The notes under the pieces were generated by a model. That model did not search any database, was not told the DNA's origin, and saw nothing but the letters and a program-made list of their open reading frames with translations. The position numbers were made by a program, and so were the translations under genes. Positions 15,910 to 23,501 of a DNA stretch of 33,213 bases are shown here, in pieces. Location: the NCBI GenBank assembly GCA_032160545.1, contig JAVHVN010000156.1, positions 1 to 33,213 on the forward strand, written 5' to 3'. Positions within the stretch are counted from its first letter, which is position 1. Every line of letters begins with the position of its first letter. The stretch comes from DATGFB01 sp032160545. GTDB taxonomy: Bacteria > Actinomycetota > Actinomycetes > Mycobacteriales > Jatrophihabitantaceae.

Positions 15910-17724
15910 GTGACGACGGCCGCGGCCTGGCGGCGGTTAGCGGGTCACCTACTCGATAGCGCGGTCCTGGCCGCCGACGAGGTGACTGACCGGACCGCGG
16001 TCCTCGGGGCCGTCGACGCCTCGGTCGCCGGCGCGCGGGAGCAGCTGATCGCCGACCTGGCGACCGACGCGCCGCTGGCGCTGCTCGCGGCTTCCGCGCG
16101 GCTCACGTCGATCGAGGTGGAAGTGCTGGCGCTGTGCGTCGCTGTCGACCTCGACCCGGAGCTGACCCGGCTGGCGCATGCGCTGACCGGGACACGCGCG
16201 CTGACCGTCGCCGGGCTGTCTCAGGTCCTCGGGCCGTACGTGTTCGATGCGCTGTCCTACGACGGGTCGCTCGCCCGCGCGGCGCTGCTCGAGATCGACC
16301 CCGGCGGGCCGCTCGGCAGTGCCGCCGTCACACCGCCTCGCCAGGTCACGTGGTTCCTCGCCGGAACCGGCCGTTACGACTCCGGCCTGCACGCCGATGC
16401 CGAGGTGGCGACGGTGCCGGACGCGCTCGCCGAGGGCGGGCGTCGCGTGCTGGTCGCGTCGCCGGATCGGGTTCGCCGGGTGCAGGCAGCCATGCTCGCC
16501 ACCGCCGGCGACGCCTTCGTCGTCAGCCCTCCACCGTCCGGCGAGGAGCAGTGGGATGCGCTGGTCCGGCATGCGACGCTCGCCGGGCTGGGCATCGTCC
16601 TCGACATCGACGGCACCGAGCTCACGCCGCAGATCCGGCAGCGCGTAGTGCGGGCAATGCACCTGAACCTGGCGCTCGTCTCCGCCTCTCCCCTGCCGCT
16701 GGAGACCCTGCCGCGGGAGCCGTGGATCGAGGCGATCGCCGACCCGCCCCGCGCGACCGACGATGAGTGGCGCTCCGTGTTCGGCGAGGTCCCCGTCCCG
16801 TCGCGACGGCCGAGTGCGAGCCAGCTTCGCGCGCTGGCCCCGCTGCGCGCGACGGGCGCCGACGCGGCCTCGTCCCTGCACCGGCTGGCCAGCGGAACAC
16901 TGCTGCGCCACGCCCGCCGGGTCACGCCGACGGTCGGGTGGGACGAGCTGATCCTGCCGCCTGCGCAGGAGCGGCGGCTGCGCCAGCTGGTCGACCGGTA
17001 CCGCTTCCGTGATCGGGTCCACGAGCAGTGGAAGCTCCCGGCGTTCCCGTCGCCCGGTGTCGTGGCACTGTTCTCGGGGCCGTCCGGGACGGGCAAGACG
17101 ACCGCCGCCGAGGTGATCGCGGGCGACCTCGGTGTGGACCTGTTCCGCGTCGACCTCGCGGCGCTGGTGAGCAAGTACATCGGCGAGACCGAGAAGAACC
17201 TGGAGGAGGTCTTCTCGGCGGCGCACGCCGGGTCCTACGTCCTGCTGTTCGACGAGGCCGATTCGCTGTTCGGCAGCCGCTCGACGGTCACCGACGCGAG
17301 GGACCGCTACGCGAACATGGAGGTGTCGTACCTGCTGCAGCGGCTGGAGACCTACGACGGATTCGTCATCCTCACCTCGAACTTCCAGGGCAACATCGAC
17401 CAGGCGTTCCTGCGCCGCATCCACGCGACGGTGAATTTCACGCTCTCCAACGCCTCCGACCGGGCGGCGATCTGGCGCCGCTGCCTGGCCTCTGCGCCGG
17501 TGGACGACCTGGACATCGAGTTCGTCGCCGAGCAGTTCGACCTGGCCGGCGGCGCGATCCGCAACGCGTCGCTCACGGCGGCCTTCTTCGCCGCGGCACG
17601 CAACGAGACCGTCGGGATGGTCGACGTGCTGCGCGCGGTCAGCCAGGAACTCACCAAGCTGGGACGGCGCCCGCAGGACAGCCAATTCGGACGCTGGGCA
17701 GCCGAGGTCGGCACCGCGTCCTGA
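15910..17724 (+). CDS. AAA+ ATPase associated with contractile injection system
   Basis: 604 aa. The C-terminal third is an AAA+ domain: Walker A GPSGTGKT (390-397), Walker B LLFDEAD (445-451), sensor-1 TSN (489-491), arginine-finger segment FLRRIH (500-505). The first 340 residues are mostly helical and do not match a common domain that I recognise. This layout (long N-terminal region plus a C-terminal SpoVK/p97-like ATPase) is the one found in eCIS loci (Afp15/Pvc15-type). The adjoining DUF4157 and DUF4255 genes support that. It may assemble, remodel or load particles; its exact role is unsettled even in studied systems. GTG 15910 is preferred to TTG 15898. Its stop lies 7 nt from the convergent DUF4157 gene. 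Confidence 0.85.
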   Translation: MTTAAAWRRLAGHLLDSAVLAADEVTDRTAVLGAVDASVAGAREQLIADLATDAPLALLAASARLTSIEVEVLALCVAVDLDPELTRLAHALTGTRALTVAGLSQVLGPYVFDALSYDGSLARAALLEIDPGGPLGSAAVTPPRQVTWFLAGTGRYDSGLHADAEVATVPDALAEGGRRVLVASPDRVRRVQAAMLATAGDAFVVSPPPSGEEQWDALVRHATLAGLGIVLDIDGTELTPQIRQRVVRAMHLNLALVSASPLPLETLPREPWIEAIADPPRATDDEWRSVFGEVPVPSRRPSASQLRALAPLRATGADAASSLHRLASGTLLRHARRVTPTVGWDELILPPAQERRLRQLVDRYRFRDRVHEQWKLPAFPSPGVVALFSGPSGTGKTTAAEVIAGDLGVDLFRVDLAALVSKYIGETEKNLEEVFSAAHAGSYVLLFDEADSLFGSRSTVTDARDRYANMEVSYLLQRLETYDGFVILTSNFQGNIDQAFLRRIHATVNFTLSNASDRAAIWRRCLASAPVDDLDIEFVAEQFDLAGGAIRNASLTAAFFAAARNETVGMVDVLRAVSQELTKLGRRPQDSQFGRWAAEVGTAS

Positions 17725-17731
17725 GGGCGGC

Positions 17732-19780
17732 TCAGGCCGGAGGTGCTCCGGCGATCACTGGGTGGGCCCCGTTCGGGCTCGCGTTGAGCGCGCGGAGGTA
17801 GTCGAAGACCTCGGTGGCCCACTGCTCGAGGTTGATGAAGTGCACCGGCCGGCTGGCCGAGCGCAGTTCGAACACCGGAAGCGGTGTCGCCGTCGTGGCG
17901 TCCGTATCCATATTGTCGTTGAGCGCCGCGTACCCCTCGACCTCCTTGCCCGCTGGGAGGTTCGGGAAGTTGCTGGTCTTGAGCTTGTCCTTGCGCTGGC
18001 GCGACTGCGTTCCCGCGAACGTCTCGCGGATCGCCTGCCACTTGCTGCGCTGCTGGGTGATGCAGATCGACCGGACCCAGTCGCGCATGATGAGGCTCTG
18101 GTACCAGTCGAGCTTGTCGTCGGGGAGGATGCGTCCCTGGTCGTCGGTGTTCTCGTCGGCCAGGCCCTTGACCAGGATCAACGGCTGGTCCATGCGTCCG
18201 GAATAGCCCGAGACCGTCGCGATCAGCTCTTCGAGGCGGGTGTTGCCGGACGTCACCTGCTCGCCGTAGTACGTGCGGACGTTGGCCGGCAGCTGGTCCC
18301 AGATCGTCGCCAGGTCCGTCTTGGCCATCAACGGCGTGTGGCTCTTCATGAACCCGCCCTTGTGCCGGCCGCCCTCGGCGTAGGCGAAGATCAGGGTGAG
18401 GAAGCCCTCGAGGTCCTTGCCGCCCGGCGCCGTCTTGTGCTTCGCGGTGTACTTGGCCACCGACTCCTTGGCGTGCGTCAGCCCGAGGACGAGGGTGTGG
18501 GCTTCGTTGCCCGCGGACAGGTCCTTCGCCTCGTTCAGCCTGCGCTTCCTCGACGGATCGTTCGTGGTGTTGTCGGTCGGGTCGATCTTGTCGCCGCGGA
18601 ACCGGCGGCGGCCGGGGTCACGCGCGGCCTTCTCCTCCGGGGTTTCGTCCGGCACCCGGGCGTCGCCGGCCTTGGCCTGTTTCTTGGTCTGAGGAAGGAA
18701 CGCCGCGCCCTGCAGGTCCTGCACGACGTCGACGATGTTCCCGACCCGCAAACCGGTGGTGACCTGAGGCATGGTGGTCGCCGAGATCCAGCTGCCCTTG
18801 AACATGCTGCCGACGAACGGAGTGCCGAAACCGGCTGTGCCGTCCAACGCCTCGGCCGGCACGTAGTCCCCGCCCATGGCCGCGAGACCTGTGTACGTCC
18901 GCATCAGCCGTTGCAGGTCTCGGATGGCGGACACCAGGCGCAGCCGGCCGGCATTGGTCTCGGGCAGGTGCGTGACGACGACCTCGAGGTCGGACTTGCT
19001 GCCCCAGTCGTCGGCCTGCACCTCGAGGTCACCGCGCGTGAGCAACGCGTCGCCCTTGGCCAGCCGCTTGCCGGCCTCGAACGCTTCCTTGCCGTCCTTG
19101 GGCGTGGCAAAGCCGTCCCGGGGCAAGGCCGAGCCGTCGGCGGTCTGGCGCGTCTCCAAGTGCTTCGTCTCGAACTCGAACCCGATGTCGCGCTGGACGC
19201 GCCGCGCCTGCGATCCCTGTTGCAGCGTGTGGGTGAGTTCGTGGCTCATCAGCCGCACGCCGGCGTCGGAATCGAGAGCCGGCGCACCCGGACCGAGGAA
19301 GATGTCGCTGCCCACGGTGAACGCCCGGGCACCGAACTCGCGGTTGAGCGTCTCCGACCGAGCGTCGTCGTGCACGCGTACGGCGCTGAAGTCGGCGTCG
19401 AAGGCTCGTTCGTAGCGTCGGCGCAGGGCCGGCGTGATGGGCCGACCGCCTCGGAGTGCCTGCTGCAGCGCGTGCTCCGTCGCGGACTCGACGTCGCCGC
19501 CCTCGCGCCCGCCGGCCGGCCCGGGGGTGCGGGACACGATCGCGTCCGCAGCGTGCACGGCCACCGGCCCGTCGTCACAGCTCGGCTGCTCGCCGTCGTG
19601 GGTCGACCAGTCGGACAGGACGCGCTGGGCGATGCGTTCGGCCTCGTGTTCCAGCGGGTCGTCCGCGTGACCTACGACGAGCTTGGGCTGGATCAGCAGG
19701 CGCGATTCCTGCCGCGGCTGGACGCTGCGCGGCGACACATGGTCGGTGCGCTTCTTGGTGGCGAACTCTGCGCCTGGCAC
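17732..19780 (-). CDS. DUF4157 (HExxH) eCIS-associated protein with large unknown C-terminal domain
   Basis: 682 aa. Residues 30-54 carry the signature of eCIS-linked DUF4157 proteins (IQPKLVVGHADDPLEHEAER). The DUF4157 domain spans about 115-190 (FDADFSAVRVHDD, ARAFTVGSDIFLG, SHELTHTLQQ) with a zinc-protease HExxH at H180-H184. Such proteins are candidate cargo or cargo-processing proteins of injection particles. The remaining 480 residues have no family I recognise; GFEFETKH (200-207) and LEVQADDWGSKSDLEVVVTHL (252-272) faintly recall amidoligase-type motifs (low confidence). No signal peptide, as expected for cargo loaded in the cytoplasm. Starts at GTG 19780, apparently leaderless. Confidence 0.85.
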   Translation of the reverse strand: MPGAEFATKKRTDHVSPRSVQPRQESRLLIQPKLVVGHADDPLEHEAERIAQRVLSDWSTHDGEQPSCDDGPVAVHAADAIVSRTPGPAGGREGGDVESATEHALQQALRGGRPITPALRRRYERAFDADFSAVRVHDDARSETLNREFGARAFTVGSDIFLGPGAPALDSDAGVRLMSHELTHTLQQGSQARRVQRDIGFEFETKHLETRQTADGSALPRDGFATPKDGKEAFEAGKRLAKGDALLTRGDLEVQADDWGSKSDLEVVVTHLPETNAGRLRLVSAIRDLQRLMRTYTGLAAMGGDYVPAEALDGTAGFGTPFVGSMFKGSWISATTMPQVTTGLRVGNIVDVVQDLQGAAFLPQTKKQAKAGDARVPDETPEEKAARDPGRRRFRGDKIDPTDNTTNDPSRKRRLNEAKDLSAGNEAHTLVLGLTHAKESVAKYTAKHKTAPGGKDLEGFLTLIFAYAEGGRHKGGFMKSHTPLMAKTDLATIWDQLPANVRTYYGEQVTSGNTRLEELIATVSGYSGRMDQPLILVKGLADENTDDQGRILPDDKLDWYQSLIMRDWVRSICITQQRSKWQAIRETFAGTQSRQRKDKLKTSNFPNLPAGKEVEGYAALNDNMDTDATTATPLPVFELRSASRPVHFINLEQWATEVFDYLRALNASPNGAHPVIAGAPPA

Positions 19781-19786
19781 CGGACG

Positions 19787-19792
19787 AGGTTA
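19787..19792 (-). promoter_or_regulatory. -10 box, leaderless DUF4157 transcript
   Basis: TAACCT on the minus strand, then 6 nt, then GTG 19780, with no ribosome site between. Confidence 0.45.
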
Positions 19793-19912
19793 ACGGGAAT
19801 CGGGAGCAAGCGGTAGATCTTGGGCGCGCCATGGCGCGGATTTCGAAGAGCAGGCTTTTTGCATCTGAGTAGGGCCCGGGAATCGGGTGAGAAACGGCGC
19901 ACGGCGCCGTTC

Positions 19913-20305
19913 TCATTCCTCCGTTTCGGTCGAGTCGGCGTCGCCGGTCGAGTCGTCGTCCGTCGACTCGTCGTCGTCGCTCGAGCCGGTTTCGTCGCTG
20001 TCGGACGAGTCGTCGCCGGAATCGTCGCTGCTGTCGTCGCTGGAATCGTCGCCGCCGAAATCGAAGCTGAAGTCGCTGTCGCTGTCGCTGTCGCCCTCTT
20101 CGGGCTTGGTGACGACGACGTTGACGCTGTCGCCCACGTGCACGGAAAGCCAGTTTCCCGATCCGTATGTGGCCAGCAGCGACGGTTTTGCCGAAAGTAT
20201 GTCCAGGTTTCCGTTGTCCTGGGTGTATTTGACGCCGTCCTCGTAGACCTCACGCGTGGTCGGTGAGCCGAATTCGTCGCGCGCCGTGACCACCGTGATC
20301 GACAT
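19913..20305 (-). CDS. Small protein with extreme Asp/Ser-rich acidic tail
   Basis: 130 aa. Residues 1-70 are an ordinary, beta-like region (MSITVVTARDEFGSPTTREV...; YGSGNWLSVHVGDSVNVVVT). Residues about 72-130 are almost only Asp, Ser, Glu, Thr and Gly and contain no basic residue, so the tail is disordered and strongly negative. ATG 20305 is chosen because TAACAT lies 7 nt upstream (leaderless) and the conserved-looking region starts there. I know no named family. It lies between the DUF4157 and DUF4255 genes, which suggests a CIS role; an acidic tail could act as a chaperone, a cargo plug or a nucleic-acid mimic (inference). Confidence 0.7.
   Translation of the reverse strand: MSITVVTARDEFGSPTTREVYEDGVKYTQDNGNLDILSAKPSLLATYGSGNWLSVHVGDSVNVVVTKPEEGDSDSDSDFSFDFGGDDSSDDSSDDSGDDSSDSDETGSSDDDESTDDDSTGDADSTETEE
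19925..20093. repeat. Low-complexity Asp/Ser codon repeat
   Basis: Runs of GTC/GTCGTC/GTCGCT triplets on the plus strand, coding for Asp-Ser repeats in the minus-strand acidic protein. Such tracts change length easily by slippage. Confidence 0.6.
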
Positions 20306-20312
20306 GCGCGGA

Positions 20313-20318
20313 ATGTTA
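20313..20318 (-). promoter_or_regulatory. -10 box, leaderless acidic-protein transcript
   Basis: TAACAT on the minus strand, 7 nt before ATG 20305, with no ribosome site. Confidence 0.45.
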
Positions 20319-20357
20319 GCGCCGCGCTCCCGGAGGCGTAAGGCCGCACGGTCCGGC

Positions 20358-20377
20358 GATCGACGGTGATCGACGGT
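20358..20377. repeat. 10-bp tandem repeat in divergent promoter region
   Basis: GATCGACGGT occurs twice head to tail between the leftward acidic-protein gene and the rightward DUF4255 gene. One helical turn per unit would place bound proteins on the same face of the DNA. Function not known. Confidence 0.4.
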
Positions 20378-20456
20378 GTTCGGCGGGGCCACGAGGTGCG
20401 ACCATTACCCGAGATCGCGGCCGACCGGGGCCGGCTCCCACCGAAACGAGGACGGC

Positions 20457-21029
20457 ATGTTCATCCGCGTCGTCGACGAGAGCCTCGAACGTATGCTTCG
20501 CGCCGAACTGCCGCTGCCCGAGGAGCTCGGTGACGTCACGTTCGAGATCCCGAACAGCACCTGGGCGGCGAAGCTGTCGCGTATCACGGTGAACCTGTTC
20601 CTCTACGACGTCACGCGCAGCAGCCATCCGAATCGCGCCCCTCAGCGGCGGCTGGGCGACGACGGGCACGGGGAGCGGCGGGCTCCGCAGCCGATGATCG
20701 AACTCGATTACCTGATCAGCGCGTGGGCCGGCAGCCCCCGTGACGAGCACCAATTGCTCGGCGACGTCATCAGCCGAGTGGCCGCATTGGACACGCTTCC
20801 TGAGAAGTATCTGACCGGGCCGCTGTCCTCGTCCGTCCATCTCGCATTCGTCGAGGACGAACGGCACCGCGCCCGCGATATCTGGAACGGTGCGGGCGGC
20901 ACGTTGAAGGCCTCGTTCTCGATGCAAGTCACAGTTGCCTCAGATACTTTCCAATGGGCCGACGAGCCGCCCGCAATCACGCGGATCGAGGGAATGCCGA
21001 GCCGTCGACAACCGGCGCCGAAGGCATAG
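20457..21029 (+). CDS. DUF4255 (Pvc16_N-like) tail terminator/cap protein of contractile injection system
   Basis: 190 aa, normal for the family. The opening MFIRVVDESLERMLRAELPL, the strand block RITVNLFLYDVTRSSHPNR and the central LDYLISAWAGSPRDEHQLLG are typical of DUF4255, found in Pvc16/Afp16-type proteins that cap the tube and sheath. The gene is a standard eCIS marker and supports calling the right side of the window such a locus. ATG 20457 has GAGGA 4 nt upstream; a longer frame from 20376 adds sequence not typical of the family. The next gene starts 146 nt downstream; that gap shows nothing beyond a small GGTG/CACC stem. Confidence 0.88.
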   Translation: MFIRVVDESLERMLRAELPLPEELGDVTFEIPNSTWAAKLSRITVNLFLYDVTRSSHPNRAPQRRLGDDGHGERRAPQPMIELDYLISAWAGSPRDEHQLLGDVISRVAALDTLPEKYLTGPLSSSVHLAFVEDERHRARDIWNGAGGTLKASFSMQVTVASDTFQWADEPPAITRIEGMPSRRQPAPKA

Positions 21030-21175
21030 ACATTCGCCAATCGATCAACGATCATTGGGGCGCCCGAAAGCGCTGCCGCCCGGCCCCCACCTCAGCCGCA
21101 GCTCGCATGGCGGGCGCCTTCGCTGGTGTCTGGCACCAGGCCCCTACTGAAGGAATGGGACGTGATCCGTAGGTA

Positions 21176-23500
21176 ATGCGCGTCGCGTCGGACACGAGAC
21201 TTCTCGAGGTCGACCCTGGATCTACCACAGCGGTCGTCGTCGAGATTGTCAACACCGGCCATGTAATTGATGGGGTCACCGCGCGGGTAATCGGGCTCTC
21301 GGACGAATTCGTCACAGCCCACCCGGCACTGCTGCCGCTCTTCCCGGACGCGAGCGGGCAGGTAACCCTGTCGCTGGCCGTCCCCCAATCCCACCCGGCC
21401 GGGCGGCACCCGCTGTCGGTCGAGGTCGTCTCGCACGGTGCGCGTCAGCCGTCGCAGTTCCTCGATCTCGACATGGACGTCGCGGCGCGTCCGCAGATGT
21501 CGATGGCGGTCCGGCCGCGCACGGTCCGAGCCCGCCGCTCCGGACGGTTCGTGGTCGAGCTGGCGAACAGGGGCAACATTCCGCTCGAGGTGACGCTCGC
21601 CGCGGTCGACCAGGACCGCACGACGCGCACGGCGTTCGCGCCCGAGCGGCTGCGGATCGAGTCCGGCGCGGTCGCCCCGGTGCTGGTGAACGTCCGTGGT
21701 CCGCGGATGTTCAGCGGCGCCGAGGTCGACCGCACGGTGACGATCGAGGCGCTCGCGCGTCACGTCGACCCGGTCGTCGACCCGTCCACCGAGCCCGAGA
21801 TCCTCGTCGCGCGGCAAGGAACCGTGCAGCTGCGTCAGCGGCCCTTGCTCAGCCGGGGGCTGCTCACGGCCCTGATCCTCATGGGCATCGTCGCGCTGTG
21901 GGCGAGTGTCTTCCTGCTCGGCCTGGGCAAGGTGTTCTCGGGCGACCCGACCACCAAGAGCGCGCCGGCGTCCTTCTTCGCGGCGAGTACGGCCGGTGAC
22001 GGGTCGTCCGGCGGATCGGGCGGTTCGGGCGGTTCGGGCGGCGCCGGCGGCGCGGGCGGCGGATCGGGCACGGCGGCGGGTGCGGCGCCTGCGGGCGCGC
22101 TGGCGAAGACCGGTCAGCTGCCTGCGGGCATGGGCGGCGAGATCGCCGGCAAGGTGATCTCGGCGAACGACGGCCAGCCGGTCGGGCGCATCCTCGTCGA
22201 GGCGTGGCGCGACGGGCGCAACGGCCCCGTGCTGGTCAGCTCGGCGGCGAGCCAGGCCGACGGCACGTACAGCCTCGCCGGGCTGTTCCCCACCTCGTAC
22301 AACATCAAGTTCAGCGCCAAGGGCTACACGGCGACGTGGTACCCGAAGTCGCCGACCCAGACCGGGGCCACCGACGTCACCGCCGTGGCGCAGGGCAGCA
22401 CCAGAGGCGTGAACGCGACGATCACCGGCAACCCGGCGAGCATCTCCGGCCGGGTCAACCCCGGCGAGGTGCTGACACCTGTCACGACCACGGTGACGGC
22501 GCGCCCGCTGCTCGGCAAGGACGCGGGCAAGGCGCTCGCGGTCGCGACGACGGATGCGTCCGGGGCCTACCAGCTCAAGAACCTGCCCGCGCCCGGCACG
22601 TACCAGCTGACCTTCGCCACCGACGGCTACCAGGCGAGCACCGTCGTCGACACCGTCGCCGGAGGCGACGCGCGCCTCGAACCGACCGTCATGCTCGGGG
22701 CGAGTACCGGCCAGATCAGCGGCACCGTGCGCGACGGCGTGACCTCGCTGGGCGGTGCCACGGTGAGCACGACGGTCGGCGGCAAGGCACTGACGGTGAT
22801 CACCCCGACGACGGGGCAGGTCGGTGCGTTCATCCTCGGCAACCTGCCGACGCCCTCGACCTACGTGGTCACCTTCACCGCGCCGGGCCACGGCGCGACG
22901 ACGCTGATCGTCGACCTCGGCGCCGGCCGCAGCCGAGCCGGTCTCGACGTCAACCTGGTCGCCGGCAGCGGCAGCGTCACCGGGCAGTTGCTCGGCCCCG
23001 ACGGCAAGGGCCTCGGCGGCGCGAGCGTGACGGTCGGCGGCGCCGCCGTGCAGCAGGGCGGCACCGGGCTCACCGGCACCACCACGCTCACGGCGGGCAC
23101 GGTCGGCGGCTTTGCGATCAACGGCCTGGCGGTACCCGGTTCGTACACGCTCACGTTCGCCCTCGCGGGGTACGAGCCGGCCAGCGTGCCGGTGACCCTC
23201 AGCGCCGACTCGCGACCCCCGGTCGTCACCGCGAAGCTGTCCAGCCAGCTCGGTCGCATCTCGGGGACGGTGCTCGGGTCGAACAACGCCGGGTTCGCCG
23301 GCGCGACGGTCACCGCGACGAACGGGCAGCAGTCGTGGACGGCCACGTCCAACAGCTCCGACGGCGGGTACCTGATCGCTGACCTGCAGCCCGGCACCTA
23401 CAGCGTCACCGCCACCGCATCGGGGCAGCGGCAGCAGACCGCGCTCGTCACCGTGAGCGCCGGCGCGACGGCCAGTCAGAACCTGAAGTTGGGCGGCTGA
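21176..23500 (+). CDS. CIS-locus membrane protein A: beta-sandwich head, one TM, carboxypeptidase-regulatory-like repeats
   Basis: 774 aa, no signal peptide. Residues 1-215 form two Ig-like beta-sandwich domains (conserved PG-x-V-x-I-x-NTG-x-VI-x-G pattern near 14-33). One membrane helix lies at about 229-250, with R220, R222 and R227 before it, favouring N-in/C-out. A Gly/Ser linker (277-297) follows. From 320 come about five carboxypeptidase-regulatory-like modules, each with a DGTYSLAGL/GAYQLKNLPAPGTY-type core. No cysteine was seen. Related proteins of CIS loci are often labelled only as hydrolytic protein; I see no catalytic motif. Its head resembles that of the next protein, implying duplication. 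The start has only a weak ribosome site but aligns with the paralogue (MRV...). Proposed role: membrane anchoring of the particle. Confidence 0.82.
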   Translation: MRVASDTRLLEVDPGSTTAVVVEIVNTGHVIDGVTARVIGLSDEFVTAHPALLPLFPDASGQVTLSLAVPQSHPAGRHPLSVEVVSHGARQPSQFLDLDMDVAARPQMSMAVRPRTVRARRSGRFVVELANRGNIPLEVTLAAVDQDRTTRTAFAPERLRIESGAVAPVLVNVRGPRMFSGAEVDRTVTIEALARHVDPVVDPSTEPEILVARQGTVQLRQRPLLSRGLLTALILMGIVALWASVFLLGLGKVFSGDPTTKSAPASFFAASTAGDGSSGGSGGSGGSGGAGGAGGGSGTAAGAAPAGALAKTGQLPAGMGGEIAGKVISANDGQPVGRILVEAWRDGRNGPVLVSSAASQADGTYSLAGLFPTSYNIKFSAKGYTATWYPKSPTQTGATDVTAVAQGSTRGVNATITGNPASISGRVNPGEVLTPVTTTVTARPLLGKDAGKALAVATTDASGAYQLKNLPAPGTYQLTFATDGYQASTVVDTVAGGDARLEPTVMLGASTGQISGTVRDGVTSLGGATVSTTVGGKALTVITPTTGQVGAFILGNLPTPSTYVVTFTAPGHGATTLIVDLGAGRSRAGLDVNLVAGSGSVTGQLLGPDGKGLGGASVTVGGAAVQQGGTGLTGTTTLTAGTVGGFAINGLAVPGSYTLTFALAGYEPASVPVTLSADSRPPVVTAKLSSQLGRISGTVLGSNNAGFAGATVTATNGQQSWTATSNSSDGGYLIADLQPGTYSVTATASGQRQQTALVTVSAGATASQNLKLGG
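22009..22072. repeat. Gly/Ser-coding simple repeat (linker of membrane protein A)
   Basis: Repeated GGCGGTTCG/GGCGGCGC units encode a flexible Gly-Ser-Ala linker just after the membrane helix. Confidence 0.6.
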
Positions 23501-23501
23501 C

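Noticed and set aside
15949..17685. 578-codon minus-strand frame opposite the AAA+ ATPase
   Set aside because: A shadow of the plus-strand gene, which carries Walker A and B motifs.
17762..19816. 684-codon plus-strand frame opposite the DUF4157 gene
   Set aside because: Composition is Arg/Gly/Val-rich without motifs, while the minus strand shows the HELTH motif and eCIS signature.
20935..21172. Small genes between DUF4255 and membrane protein A
   Set aside because: Short basic frames overlapping each other with no ribosome site and no plausible protein features.
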